Of a stretch of DNA of 64,000 nt, positions 55,451 through 64,000 are shown piece after piece. The stretch is from Bifidobacterium aerophilum (GTDB lineage Bacteria > Actinomycetota > Actinomycetes > Actinomycetales > Bifidobacteriaceae), in the NCBI RefSeq assembly GCF_010667685.1, contig NZ_WHZW01000010.1, forward strand, positions 1 to 64,000. Direction: 5' to 3'. Position 1 is the stretch's first letter. Every line of letters begins with the position of its first letter. The notes under the pieces are model-generated. The model made no database searches and was not told the DNA's origin. It saw nothing but the letters and a program-made list of their open reading frames with translations. The position numbers and the translations under genes are program-made.

Positions 55451-58303
55451 TCACTTGTCCTTTCCATTGTCGATGACGGTGATCTTCGTGCGAGGCACGC
55501 ACCATGCGCGTACAGGCAGCAGCAGGAACGAGGCGAGCGCAAGCAGGGCGAGTACCACATCGCCGGCGACCCACATCCACTCCCAGTTCACGTCGTACTT
55601 GCCGCTGACTTCGGCGGCCTTGCTGTTGGCGTACACGTAGAGGATGTTCTTGGCGGCGCGCTGCATCTGTCGGATGCCGTAGTTGCTCTTGAGCGTGATG
55701 TCGGTGTAGCCGCAGTTGCCGCTGGCGCGGGTGAGCATCATATCGTTGCCGGCCGCGATCGCGTAGTCGGGGAGCATGTAGTAGTCGCCGCCAGGACCGA
55801 CGCCGTCGGTGATGATCTTGCCCTGGAAGCCCCACTCGTCACGCGGCAGTTCGTTGACCAGCGCCTTGGTGGCGGAGCTCCACGAGGTGCCGATGCGGGA
55901 AAGCTCGGTCATCAGGCCGGTGCACTTCGCCTTCTTGATGGCCAGCTCGAACGGGCGGGCATAGATCTCGCGCAGGGCCTGCTCGTTGCACCAGTTGGCG
56001 GCGCCGTCTCGGTTGGTATCCTGCGTGTTGAGCATGTAGTGTTTGGCGTACACGTACACGCCTTCGCCCTGCATGCCGCTTACCTCGGCCACGGCGAGCA
56101 GGCCGGAGAGGGTCGGGTCTTCGGAGAAGTACTCGAAGTTACGGCCGCCGAACGGGGAGCGGTGCGTGTTCATGGCCGGCGCGTACAGGCCGACGATGCC
56201 CCACGACAACGCTTCCTGAGCGTAGATCTTGCCCATCTCCTTGACGAGTTCGTCGTTCCAGGTCATGCCCATGAGCACTTCGGACGCATACGCGTTCATC
56301 CTCGTGCCGGAGAAGTTGAAGCCGTTGAGTCCCTGCGGGCCGTCGATGTCGGTGGTGGCCTTCTTGCCGACGGATTCGATGGCGGAGGTCTGCCAGCCGG
56401 CGTTGCCGGTGAGCTCGATGAGTTCGTCGACGCTCATCTGCTCGACCAGCTTGTCCCACTGCTCGTCGTCGTAATCGACGCCGGCGAGATCGTCGACCTT
56501 GAGACCGTTATCCGCACCGGTTACGGGCGCCTCGGCGTTCGCGGCATCCTCGTCGGCGGTGTCGAGCACGGTCGAGCCGGGGCCGTTCGCCTCAAGACGC
56601 GCCTTGACCTCGGACGGGATCTTGGTCGGGTTGAGACGACGTTCGACCTTCGGGAACGTGCCGGACAGGTCGGCGCGCGACAGGTACGTCATGTTGGTTT
56701 CGAGCGAGCCGGCATCCTGGAACTCCTGCTGGGAGGTGGCGGCGACCTTATCGGTCGAGCGCTTGCCGTCATGCTCGTCGTCGTACGTGATCGTCTTGGC
56801 GAGATCGTACGTGAACGTCGACTTGTCGTTCTTCACGGTGTGCGAATCGGTGCGCAGGGTGAACGTGTACGTGCCCTTGTCCATCACGTACGCGCCGGCG
56901 TTCTTGTAGTCGAAGGAAGCCATGTCGTCGAACGTCATGGTGAGCTTCACGTCCTGCGATTCGCCCGGCTGCAGCTCGTCGGTTTTGGCGTACGCGCCGA
57001 GGTTGACAGCGGACTTTTCGATGCCGCCCTTGACGTACGGCGCGCTGTAGTACAGCTGCACCACGTCCTTGCCGGCCACGTCGCCAGTATTGGTGACCTT
57101 GACGGTGGCGGTCACGTCGCCGCCCTGGCCGTCGACCTGATAGTCCTCGAGCTGCCAGTCGAACGTCGTGTAGCTCAGACCGTAGCCGAACGGATACTGG
57201 ACGATGCTGTCGTAGTCGCCGAAATCATACGTGGTGCCGTCGGCGTTCGTGATGACGGCCTTTTCGGCGGCCGCGGTCTCGTACCAGCGGTAGCCGGTGT
57301 AGATGTTCTCCTCGAAGTAGAAGTACTTGTCGGACATGTTCTGCTCGTAGTCGACGTAGTAGTTGTTGCCCATGTTGTAGTAGGACGGAGCGCTCTTGAC
57401 GTCGTACGCGTAGGTGTCCACGAGGTGGCCGGACGGGTTGGTCTTGCCGAGCATCACGTCGGCGACGCCGCGCATGCCGGTGGCGCCCGGGCCGGCGATC
57501 TGCAGGGCCGCGTCCACGCCGTCGTCCTCAAGGAAGCCGAGTTCCATCGCGTGCGAGGAGTTGACGAGCACGATCACATGGTCAAAGGCCTGCTCGACAT
57601 GCTTCAGCAGATCAAGTTCGGTGTCCTGCAGTTCGAGATAGCTCTTGCCCTTGTCGCCGCCGACCAGGCCTTCGCCGCTCTGCTCGTCGGTCACGCCCAT
57701 ATCCATCGGCAGGTCGCCGCCTTCGCCGCCGGCGCGGGAGAACACGACCACGGCCGTATCGCTGAACTGCTTGGCGGAGTCCATCATGTCGTAGACGTCG
57801 GTGCATTTGGCGTCGTAGATGTTGTAGTCGCCGCCGTTGGGCGAGAACACATTCCATGAGGCGCTGTCCTGGGACTTTTCGGTGTAGAAGTTCCACAGGT
57901 CTTCGTTGATCTCGAGCCCTTCGGCTTCGAACGACTCCTTGAGCGTGTCGTTGTAGGATGCGCCGGACGTGGAGCCGGAGCCGGAGCCGCCGTAGACGAG
58001 GTTGACGCTGCCGTAGCCGAACACGTTGATCTTGTTGGAGGTCAATGGCAGGGCGTTGTCGTTGTTCTTGAGCAGGGTGGCGCCTTCGCCGGCGATCTCC
58101 TGCGTGATGTCACGGGCGGACTGGTAGATTTTGTCGTCGCCGCCGTTCTTGATCTGCGCGTTGAGATCAAGGGTGGACGAAATGGTGCCGGAATAGCGGG
58201 TGAGGGCCACATTGGCGACGATCATCGCCATGACAAGGATCGTGGTGAGGATGAGGCCGATCACGCCGAACGACTTCTTGACCGGATGCACGAGCTTCTT
58301 CAT
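55451..58303 (-). CDS. GH3 glycoside hydrolase with permuted domain order and two membrane anchors
   Basis: A 950-residue protein. A transmembrane helix (about 12-35) comes first. It is followed by the part usually found at the GH3 C-terminus (GEGATLLKNNDNALPL ... QYPFGYGLSYTTFDWQ and a fibronectin-III-like domain), then the TIM barrel normally first (ATDIDGPQGLNG-type region, KHYML, nucleophile Asp833 in ITDGVGPG). A last transmembrane helix lies about 912-935. Thus the domains are swapped, as in some ruminal beta-glucosidases. The middle is predicted outside the cell, anchored at both ends. The likely activity is a beta-glucosidase or beta-xylosidase type on surface glycans. ATG 58303 follows GGGAGGAGATGCG. 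Confidence 0.85.
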   Translation of the reverse strand: MKKLVHPVKKSFGVIGLILTTILVMAMIVANVALTRYSGTISSTLDLNAQIKNGGDDKIYQSARDITQEIAGEGATLLKNNDNALPLTSNKINVFGYGSVNLVYGGSGSGSTSGASYNDTLKESFEAEGLEINEDLWNFYTEKSQDSASWNVFSPNGGDYNIYDAKCTDVYDMMDSAKQFSDTAVVVFSRAGGEGGDLPMDMGVTDEQSGEGLVGGDKGKSYLELQDTELDLLKHVEQAFDHVIVLVNSSHAMELGFLEDDGVDAALQIAGPGATGMRGVADVMLGKTNPSGHLVDTYAYDVKSAPSYYNMGNNYYVDYEQNMSDKYFYFEENIYTGYRWYETAAAEKAVITNADGTTYDFGDYDSIVQYPFGYGLSYTTFDWQLEDYQVDGQGGDVTATVKVTNTGDVAGKDVVQLYYSAPYVKGGIEKSAVNLGAYAKTDELQPGESQDVKLTMTFDDMASFDYKNAGAYVMDKGTYTFTLRTDSHTVKNDKSTFTYDLAKTITYDDEHDGKRSTDKVAATSQQEFQDAGSLETNMTYLSRADLSGTFPKVERRLNPTKIPSEVKARLEANGPGSTVLDTADEDAANAEAPVTGADNGLKVDDLAGVDYDDEQWDKLVEQMSVDELIELTGNAGWQTSAIESVGKKATTDIDGPQGLNGFNFSGTRMNAYASEVLMGMTWNDELVKEMGKIYAQEALSWGIVGLYAPAMNTHRSPFGGRNFEYFSEDPTLSGLLAVAEVSGMQGEGVYVYAKHYMLNTQDTNRDGAANWCNEQALREIYARPFELAIKKAKCTGLMTELSRIGTSWSSATKALVNELPRDEWGFQGKIITDGVGPGGDYYMLPDYAIAAGNDMMLTRASGNCGYTDITLKSNYGIRQMQRAAKNILYVYANSKAAEVSGKYDVNWEWMWVAGDVVLALLALASFLLLPVRAWCVPRTKITVIDNGKDK

Positions 58304-58446
58304 CGCATCTCCTCCCGGTACTCCTGGTGGCTGCAACGCATGGCGTTCATGGTGCGTTCTCCTTCTCTGTGATTGAGGATTCACGGCGGCTTCGCCGGTT
58401 GATTGCCATTTCACAGGAAAGGCGTCGCACATGCCGGGCAAACGGC

Positions 58447-58476
58447 ACGGTTGGTCGCGTTCGCGGCACGGTTGGT
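58447..58476. promoter_or_regulatory. Candidate LytTR-binding direct repeats upstream of GH3
   Basis: ACGGTTGGT at 58447-58455 and again at 58468-58476, 12 bp between copies, 21-bp period, within a 13-bp repeat CGGCACGGTTGGT. This matches the published LytTR pattern [TA][AC][CA]GTTN[AG][TG] at eight of nine positions. It is read on the plus strand, while GH3 runs on the minus strand. The gap 58304-58638 has no other supported feature. Confidence 0.5.
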
Positions 58477-58638
58477 TACCACGCCGGGCTGTCACCGCGC
58501 CGGGCGTCCCCCGATTTTCCGCAAACCGCTCCACTGACGGACATGCAGCTGCTTCCGCAACCATTTTTCGACTGTATGTCCGTCAGGGAGGGACGTCGCG
58601 CAAGAATGAAAACCGGATGATTGACGGCAATCGTCCCG

Positions 58639-59697
58639 TCACCGTCGATTGGACAGTTCCTCCACAAACCGGTCAAAATCCGACTCCTGCGTATCGTTGA
58701 ATCTACGGAACTCCGCAACGGCCTTAGCATCAGCCTGCTTCTTGCTCACCGTGCCCTTGCCCTGCAATGTCGCCCCGCCCGTAAACATGATGTACTGATT
58801 GCACAGTTCCACGCATTCGGCCATCGTGGTGGTCTGATGGTTGCGCACTCGCAGTTCGGCGGCATCCAGAAAACCGGAGACCAATTGATTGAGATGGCTG
58901 AGCTCATCTTCGCTGAGATAGTTCTTGGCAACTGTCACGTCTGACGAATGGATGCGTCCTTCCGGCGATCCTTTCCACGTCGTCAGCCCCATGTTCGGCT
59001 TGCCGGCATCGGCACGTTCGTTGATGATCTCCGCCGCGGTATGGCCGCTGACGGCGTAATGGAACCGATTCTGCACGTTCGCGAAGAAATCGCGCGCCTG
59101 CTGGCTTTTCGAATCGTAATCCACGCTGATGTCCTGGAACAGATCAGTGATCTTCTGATAGAACCGTCGTTCGCTGGCGCGAATGTCGCGGATGCGGCGC
59201 AGCAGTTCGTCGAAATAGTCCTTGCCGAACGGACGGCCGTTTCTCAGCATGTCGTCGTTGAGCACGAATCCCTTGATGATGTACTCGCGCAGTGTTTTCG
59301 TCGCCCATTGGCGGAAGCGGGTCGCCTTCATGCTGTTGACGCGGTATCCGACCGCGATGATGGCGTCAAGATTGTAGAACGCCACCGCACGATTGACCTT
59401 ACGAACGCCCTCCTGCCGAACTATCCGGAAATTCCGGATAGTTGCCGATTCCTCCAGTTCTTGACTGGAGTATATATTCTTCAGATGTTCGTTCACCGTG
59501 CGCACATTGACGTCGAACAGCTCCGCCATCGCCTTCTGCGTCAGCCAGAACGTCTCGTCTTCGTACCGCACCTGAACCGGCACGTTGCGCCCGTCATCCT
59601 GATACAGCACGATGTTCGTCTCGACGGCGTCCGCCCCAGCCGCGTCACCGCCTTCAGGCACCGTCATCCCGTTCATCCGGTCCGTCATCGTGGTCAT
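58639..59697 (-). CDS. RhuM-family virulence-associated protein
   Basis: A 352-residue protein with the RhuM hallmarks: a short winged-helix start (FWLTQKAMAELFDVNVRTVNEHLKNIY), then VNRAVAFYNLDAIIAVGYRVNS, ATRFRQWATKTLREYIIKGF, and HYAVSGHTAAEIINERADAGKPNMGL. Family members are found in mobile and pathogenic contexts; their molecular role is unknown. ATG 59697 is used because AAGGAG lies 9 bp upstream; it overlaps the upstream HTH gene by 44 bp. A 25-bp perfect palindrome lies inside the gene (59419-59443). Confidence 0.85.
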   Translation of the reverse strand: MTTMTDRMNGMTVPEGGDAAGADAVETNIVLYQDDGRNVPVQVRYEDETFWLTQKAMAELFDVNVRTVNEHLKNIYSSQELEESATIRNFRIVRQEGVRKVNRAVAFYNLDAIIAVGYRVNSMKATRFRQWATKTLREYIIKGFVLNDDMLRNGRPFGKDYFDELLRRIRDIRASERRFYQKITDLFQDISVDYDSKSQQARDFFANVQNRFHYAVSGHTAAEIINERADAGKPNMGLTTWKGSPEGRIHSSDVTVAKNYLSEDELSHLNQLVSGFLDAAELRVRNHQTTTMAECVELCNQYIMFTGGATLQGKGTVSKKQADAKAVAEFRRFNDTQESDFDRFVEELSNRR

Positions 59698-59980
59698 GGT
59701 GATCATCTCCTTCCCAGCGATCATCATCGGTCTCATGCTCCAGCTCCCGGAGCACGTCGGCAGCGTCTTTCCCGAAGAAATGGCACAAGGTCACGAACTC
59801 CAACAACGTCGGCGTACCGTTTTTCTTGCGTAGAATATCCATGACGCGGTTATGCGTCATGCCGGTACCCGCGCCGATGCGGCGATATGACGGCGTTTCG
59901 TCGGCATCCTCACGCAACCGCATGAAATACTCCGCCGTCAACCGTTCGAGTTCACTCCATTGTCTGCCTTTGACTGCCAT
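59654..59980 (-). CDS. Small helix-turn-helix protein preceding RhuM
   Basis: A 108-residue protein. A helical DNA-binding-like region (SYRRIGAGTGMTHNRVMDILRKKNGTPTLLEFVTLCHFFG) resembles Xre-type repressors; an acidic His/Asp-rich tail follows. The start is ATG 59980. Its end overlaps the RhuM start by 44 bp, so the two are translationally linked. The arrangement resembles an antitoxin-like regulator with its partner, which is inference only. Confidence 0.7.
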   Translation of the reverse strand: MAVKGRQWSELERLTAEYFMRLREDADETPSYRRIGAGTGMTHNRVMDILRKKNGTPTLLEFVTLCHFFGKDAADVLRELEHETDDDRWEGDDHHDHDDGPDERDDGA

Positions 59981-60119
59981 GTTGCCACCCTATCATCTAG
60001 GTTGAATATTCACCCAACAAGCGTGTTGTTCACCCGCCCCAATGGGCATACGGCCGGAATCGAAGGTTGAATCGGCTGTATATGCGCTGGAAGATGCGGA
60101 AAAAGGAAAGGAACCCCGC

Positions 60120-61124
60120 CTATCGCCGCGCGGTGGACTCGCGCTCGATGAGCTTGTACCCCACGTTCACGGTCTGCGGGAAATACTCCTCGTCGGGGTG
60201 CTCGATGCGGCGCATGAGCAGCGAGACGGCCGTGTTCGCCATGCCCTTGAAATCCGTGGCGACGGTCGTCAACGACGGCACGGTGTACTGGCCGGACGTG
60301 ATGCCGTCGAAGCCGATCACCATCACGTCGTCCGGAACCTTCACTCCGGCGTCGGCCAGGCCGCGCAGCACGCCGATCGCGATGCCGTCGTTCAGGCAGT
60401 ACAGTCCGTCGTAGCCTGTCTCGCGCAACGTCTGCGCGATCGCATGGCCGGTCTCGATGCCGCCGTCGATCGACCATGCGGACTTGATGAAGTCGCGCGT
60501 CTCGTCGAACGGCAGTCCGGCGGCCAGGATCGCGGCCTTCGCGGAATGCATGCGCAGGTCGCGCGAGCCGGGGACGACGTTCGGGTTGCCGGGGTCGCGG
60601 TTGTCGCCGACGATGCCGATGCGCGTGCAGCCGCGCGCGACGAGATGTTCGATGGCCGCGCGGGAGCCTTCCGCGCTCGGTGCGTTCACGGTGTCGATGC
60701 CGGTGCCGGTTTCGTAGTTTTCGAGCATGACGGACGGATGCTCGTGCAGGATGTCGAGCGCGCGCGGCGCGTTGATCGCGATGATGCCGTCCGAGAACGT
60801 GTACGACAGATCGTTGCTGCCGTTCAGGTAGCGCGACAGTTCGATGAGCATGTGCGAGCCGCGACGGTTGACCTCGTCGGCGACGCACATCGACAGATGG
60901 GAGAAGTAGTCGCCTTCGAGACCGGACGTGAGGAACGTGATCGTGTCGCTGCGGCCGGAGCGCAGGGATCGGCCGGACAGGTTGGTTTTGTAGCCGAGTT
61001 TTTTGGCGGCCTCGCGCACGCGCTGGATGGTTTCGGGACGCACGTAATCCTTGCCGCGCAACGCGGCGGATGCGGTCGTGGCCGTGACCCCTGCCAGTTT
61101 GCCGACATCCTTGAGCGTTGCCAT
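60120..61124 (-). CDS. LacI-family regulator of the GH2 locus
   Basis: A 334-residue regulator whose helix-turn-helix starts at once (LKDVGKLAGVTATTASAALRG), with a complete sugar-binding domain ending in LIERESTARR. ATG 61124 has AAAGGGATCGC upstream. It is on the same strand and directly downstream of the GH2 glycosidase, separated by a 19-bp hairpin. A tandem 14-bp repeat (61162-61189) precedes it and may carry its operator or promoter. Confidence 0.88.
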   Translation of the reverse strand: MATLKDVGKLAGVTATTASAALRGKDYVRPETIQRVREAAKKLGYKTNLSGRSLRSGRSDTITFLTSGLEGDYFSHLSMCVADEVNRRGSHMLIELSRYLNGSNDLSYTFSDGIIAINAPRALDILHEHPSVMLENYETGTGIDTVNAPSAEGSRAAIEHLVARGCTRIGIVGDNRDPGNPNVVPGSRDLRMHSAKAAILAAGLPFDETRDFIKSAWSIDGGIETGHAIAQTLRETGYDGLYCLNDGIAIGVLRGLADAGVKVPDDVMVIGFDGITSGQYTVPSLTTVATDFKGMANTAVSLLMRRIEHPDEEYFPQTVNVGYKLIERESTARR

Positions 61125-61161
61125 GCGATCCCTTTCTTTCCCTGTGATTACAGCGCTTTAT

Positions 61162-61189
61162 CGTTAAGATTGATTCGTTAAGATTGATT
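61162..61189. repeat. Tandem 14-bp direct repeat before lacI
   Basis: CGTTAAGATTGATT occurs twice without a gap, 38 bp upstream of the lacI start. It may be a regulator-binding or promoter duplication. Confidence 0.6.
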
Positions 61190-61232
61190 GTAGGCCCGGT
61201 ATTCGCGGCGACTCGCGGATACCGGGCCTACA
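61189..61232 (-). terminator. 19-bp hairpin after the GH2 gene
   Basis: 61189-61207 pairs with 61214-61232 (arm TGTAGGCCCGGTAT, one mismatch), 6-nt loop, 42 bp after the GH2 stop on the minus strand. There is no T-run; probably a terminator or a processing hairpin. Confidence 0.65.
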
Positions 61233-61273
61233 ACGACGTTTCGCCCCACGACACTTGGGACGGGACCGCCGGA

Positions 61274-64000
61274 TTACCGGCTCGTCACCAGGTAGGTACG
61301 CGTGGTGACGCGGTCCTCGGACGTGACGATGATGCGCGTCTCATCCGATCCCACAGCCGGCGGCACCACGGTGATCGCGACATTGGAGCCAGCCACCGGC
61401 ACCGGTTCGACGGCCGGTTGCGAACCGTCACCAGACATGCCGGATGCACCCGACGTATACGTCTCCACGTCCGGATCGAACGCGACCGGCTCGCCGTCGA
61501 CGAGAATCCCTGCCAGATCGGCGTCGCCATGCGCCGCCGGAATCTGCGCGTCGCCCCGCACCTCGGTGATCGCCACGACTTCGCCGTCATCCGTATGGAA
61601 GGTGATACGAATGCGCGAGGTGCGCACCATCTCGAACGAGTACGTCGTTTCGTCGCCGTTCGAGACCATCTCGTTGCCCGGCTTGTCGCCGACGGTCGCG
61701 TACGCCCACGCCGCGTCGTTTTTCTGCTCGACCGGATGATGGGTCACGGACAGATCACGCACCGGCTTCCATGAAACCGCGTCATCCGACCCCGCATCCA
61801 CGGAGCCGTCCACATCGAGATACTCGACATCCACGTGCTCCGGCAACACCACGCCGTCGCCGTCCAGGCAGTAGTACACCGTGAACGAGTCAAGCATGAA
61901 CGGCGTCTCCTCGCCGTAGCCGAAGCGGTATTCCAGCCACGCCGTGTTCGACGGATCTCCGGCCGTCGACCAACGGTTTTTCAGGTTGTAGCCGAGGCGG
62001 GCGGTGTACGAGACGGTACCGTCCATCAGGTCAGCCACGTCCTCCTGCGCCTTCGGGTCGGCGTTGGTGTAGGAGGCGCGTACCTGCGGGTACACGTCGT
62101 TGCGGAACGAGAACAGGTCGCGGTTCTGCACATGCTCGTCGGTCACGCGAACATGCGCGACGGCACGGCGACCGGTCACCCCGGCGACCGCGCCTTCGAC
62201 CGTGAACTCGCCCGGTGCGGCGACAGCCGTCGCGTCGATCGCATCCCACACGACCGGCAGGTCTTCCTTGAGTCCGTCGCTCCAGTAGACCGCGACGGTC
62301 GGGAAGGTCTCGGCCAGATCGGGCACGATATGCGTGATGGTCGCGATGGATACGTTGGCCACCGCGGATACCGCAACGACGACGATCGTGGCGTGTGCGG
62401 CCAGTCCGGTGTCGCCGACGGTTCCGGTGACGGTCACGCGACCAGGTTTGGCCAACGCATCGCCCGGGACCGGCTGCCAATCGACCGGAATCTCGGCATC
62501 GAATCCGTGGTCGAACGAGACAGTCGCCGCGGATGGCAGTTCGGGGGCCTCACCCACGATGGTACGCAACGTGACGTCACGCACGGCAGTCGGTCGCTTG
62601 GCATGCGTACCGTGCGCCACGGTGAGCGGCAGGGGAGCGCTGGCGACTACTGCGCCGCCGTAGGCGACGGTCGCGGTGACGTTCGCGGTTCCGGCGAGCA
62701 CTGTGACGAGGGCATGATCAGCCCCGCCGGTCGCGGACTCGGTCCGACCGTAGGCAGGATCATCGGCGGCGAGCACGGCATGATTGGAGCTGTCGATGAC
62801 AACGTGCGCGTCATCGAGGTCGATCGGCAGGCCGTTGGTATCGGTCGCGGAGACGACGACCGGCACGATCGTGTCTTCGACCGGATTGGCAACGGTCGCA
62901 GCGATGCTCACGTTGCCGACCGGAGCGGGGGCGATATCGAGACCGATCGTGTACGTGCGGCCTCGCTTGCCGTCTTCGGAAGTGACGTGTACGCGGTACG
63001 CGCCGTTCGGCCAGTTGGCCGGCGGCAGCACGTAGACGAGGTCGTTGCCTTCGGCTTCCGCCTCGATGACCGGCTTGGGCTGGTCGTAACGCTGGGCGAG
63101 CGTGTATTCGGTGCGTTCGGGATCGAAATCGGCAACTGGCTTGCCGTTGATGCGCAGCGAGCGAAGCGCAGGTTCGTTGATCGGCCGCTCGCCGTCGGCG
63201 AGGATGCGAACGGACGCATGCGCGGTCAGCGAGCGCGACGGACCGGACGCGCCGCCGGGCACTGCAACGGTTCCGGATACCGCGACAACGCCACCGCCCG
63301 CAGCATCGACACCATCGGGCAACGCATCCCACGTCACCGGCAACCGCATGAATCCGCCATCACTGGTGATCGCGGTTACGGCATCCGGCAACTCCACCGG
63401 GCGATCAGCGCCACCATCGTCGGCGACGGTCAACGCGACCGGCACTATGTCATCCACGGTCACCACGACCACATCAGCGAAGGTTTCACGTGAAACACCA
63501 TCGCCGCAGTCGATCGCACCGCACACGCGGAACGCACCGGCCGCCGAACCGCAACCATCATCGACCGCATCCCACGTCACCGGCACCGCCCGCCTCGATC
63601 CGTCACCGAACCGTACGGTCACAGTCTCCGGCAACGTCGGCGCGACGCCCGCAACCGTACGCACGGCCACCGGCTCGACATCGACCACGTCACCGGCCGC
63701 CACGTTTCCGGCAACCGCAATCACGCACGACGCCTTCTTCAATCCCTTGCCACGCGCGGTCACGCGAATCGGCAACCCGGACCCGTCGGATGCGACGATC
63801 GCCACCACCAGACCGCTGTACGCGCGATGCGTGGCGGATTGCAGCGGCTCGGTGTTCGTCTGGCTGCCGTTGTCGGTGCCGAGCAGCCGGCCATGCTCCA
63901 CGCTGAACGTCACCTCGTCGTCGGCACGCGGCACGGTCACGCCGATGTCGTCGGTCACGGCGGCAGTGACGTAGCTCAGATCCTTGCCGTCACCGGCGAT
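61274..64000 (-). CDS. C-terminal part of a secreted GH2 glycosidase with Ig-like domains (partial)
   Basis: At least 908 residues; the 5' part lies outside the window. At the left of the protein, KDLSYVTAAVTDDIGVTVPRADDEVTFSVEH...LLGTDNGSQT matches the C-terminal GH2 domain of large beta-galactosidase-like enzymes. Then come four group-4 bacterial Ig-like domains, each with the VPVTWD-type core, and a discoidin-like domain (NRWSTAGDPSNTAWLEYRFGYGEET). No LPxTG or terminal membrane helix is seen at the stop. The enzyme is probably secreted and glycan-binding; retention may use another route. Confidence 0.85.
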   Translation of the reverse strand: MAGDGKDLSYVTAAVTDDIGVTVPRADDEVTFSVEHGRLLGTDNGSQTNTEPLQSATHRAYSGLVVAIVASDGSGLPIRVTARGKGLKKASCVIAVAGNVAAGDVVDVEPVAVRTVAGVAPTLPETVTVRFGDGSRRAVPVTWDAVDDGCGSAAGAFRVCGAIDCGDGVSRETFADVVVVTVDDIVPVALTVADDGGADRPVELPDAVTAITSDGGFMRLPVTWDALPDGVDAAGGGVVAVSGTVAVPGGASGPSRSLTAHASVRILADGERPINEPALRSLRINGKPVADFDPERTEYTLAQRYDQPKPVIEAEAEGNDLVYVLPPANWPNGAYRVHVTSEDGKRGRTYTIGLDIAPAPVGNVSIAATVANPVEDTIVPVVVSATDTNGLPIDLDDAHVVIDSSNHAVLAADDPAYGRTESATGGADHALVTVLAGTANVTATVAYGGAVVASAPLPLTVAHGTHAKRPTAVRDVTLRTIVGEAPELPSAATVSFDHGFDAEIPVDWQPVPGDALAKPGRVTVTGTVGDTGLAAHATIVVVAVSAVANVSIATITHIVPDLAETFPTVAVYWSDGLKEDLPVVWDAIDATAVAAPGEFTVEGAVAGVTGRRAVAHVRVTDEHVQNRDLFSFRNDVYPQVRASYTNADPKAQEDVADLMDGTVSYTARLGYNLKNRWSTAGDPSNTAWLEYRFGYGEETPFMLDSFTVYYCLDGDGVVLPEHVDVEYLDVDGSVDAGSDDAVSWKPVRDLSVTHHPVEQKNDAAWAYATVGDKPGNEMVSNGDETTYSFEMVRTSRIRITFHTDDGEVVAITEVRGDAQIPAAHGDADLAGILVDGEPVAFDPDVETYTSGASGMSGDGSQPAVEPVPVAGSNVAITVVPPAVGSDETRIIVTSEDRVTTRTYLVTSR

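Overview
The window looks like a chromosomal segment of a high-GC Gram-positive actinobacterium, most probably a Bifidobacterium or a close relative. The evidence is a GH127 beta-L-arabinofuranosidase with a GPH symporter, several LacI-regulated glycosidase loci, an HspR-controlled dnaK-grpE-dnaJ-hspR cluster with a HAIR operator, a DUF3073 protein, a single large PEP carboxylase, and strong GC bias at third codon positions. No rRNA, CRISPR array, transposase or prophage was seen. One tRNA (Leu, CAG) is present.

Layout. 1-16.4 kb is a carbohydrate-use region: a glycerophosphodiesterase; a divergent LacI / GH127-symporter unit; a YddG-like exporter; a divergent LacI / GH36 alpha-galactosidase pair with two identical operators; and a second GH36-MFS-LacI cluster. 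16.5-25.7 kb holds an ABC1/UbiB kinase, a phasin-like protein, a HAD phosphatase, the heat-shock cluster and htpX. 25.8-37.6 kb holds a beta-lactamase-like protein, FprA, a metal P-type ATPase, a PDZ serine protease, tgt and a gamma-glutamyltransferase. 37.8-49.7 kb holds a zinc-ribbon protein, tRNA-Leu, glgP, an SCP-like protein, DUF3073, trpS, putP, a predicted nuclease-like protein and a ThrE exporter. 49.9-55 kb holds ppc and a LytTR/AgrC-type two-component system. 55-64 kb holds a small membrane protein, a permuted GH3 enzyme predicted to be membrane-anchored at both ends, an HTH/RhuM pair, a LacI regulator, and the C-terminal part of a secreted GH2 glycosidase that runs off the right edge.

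Most striking signals. (1) Four intergenic elements (about 19571, 29031, 44181 and 47300) share one geometry: four arms oriented ->-><-<-, with about 42 bp between the arms of each pair and a 67-71 bp unrelated core. Three share the GAGGCAG arm and one uses a different arm sequence. Three of them begin at, or within about 25 bp of, a stop codon. (2) Other intergenic regions carry strong but different folds: a gap-free three-way junction starting at the ppc stop, a 26-bp perfect stem between grpE and dnaJ, two related CCGTAACTGAGTCC elements, a six-copy TACCGTGGCA element, and a tandem 52-53 bp hairpin repeat. (3) A pair of 9-bp direct repeats with a 12-bp gap, matching the known LytTR-type binding architecture, lies upstream of the GH3 gene, near the LytTR two-component genes. 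This suggests a signalling and envelope-glycosidase module.

Gene starts were chosen by ribosome binding site and family alignment from memory. No database search was possible, so all family names rest on motifs recognised by eye.
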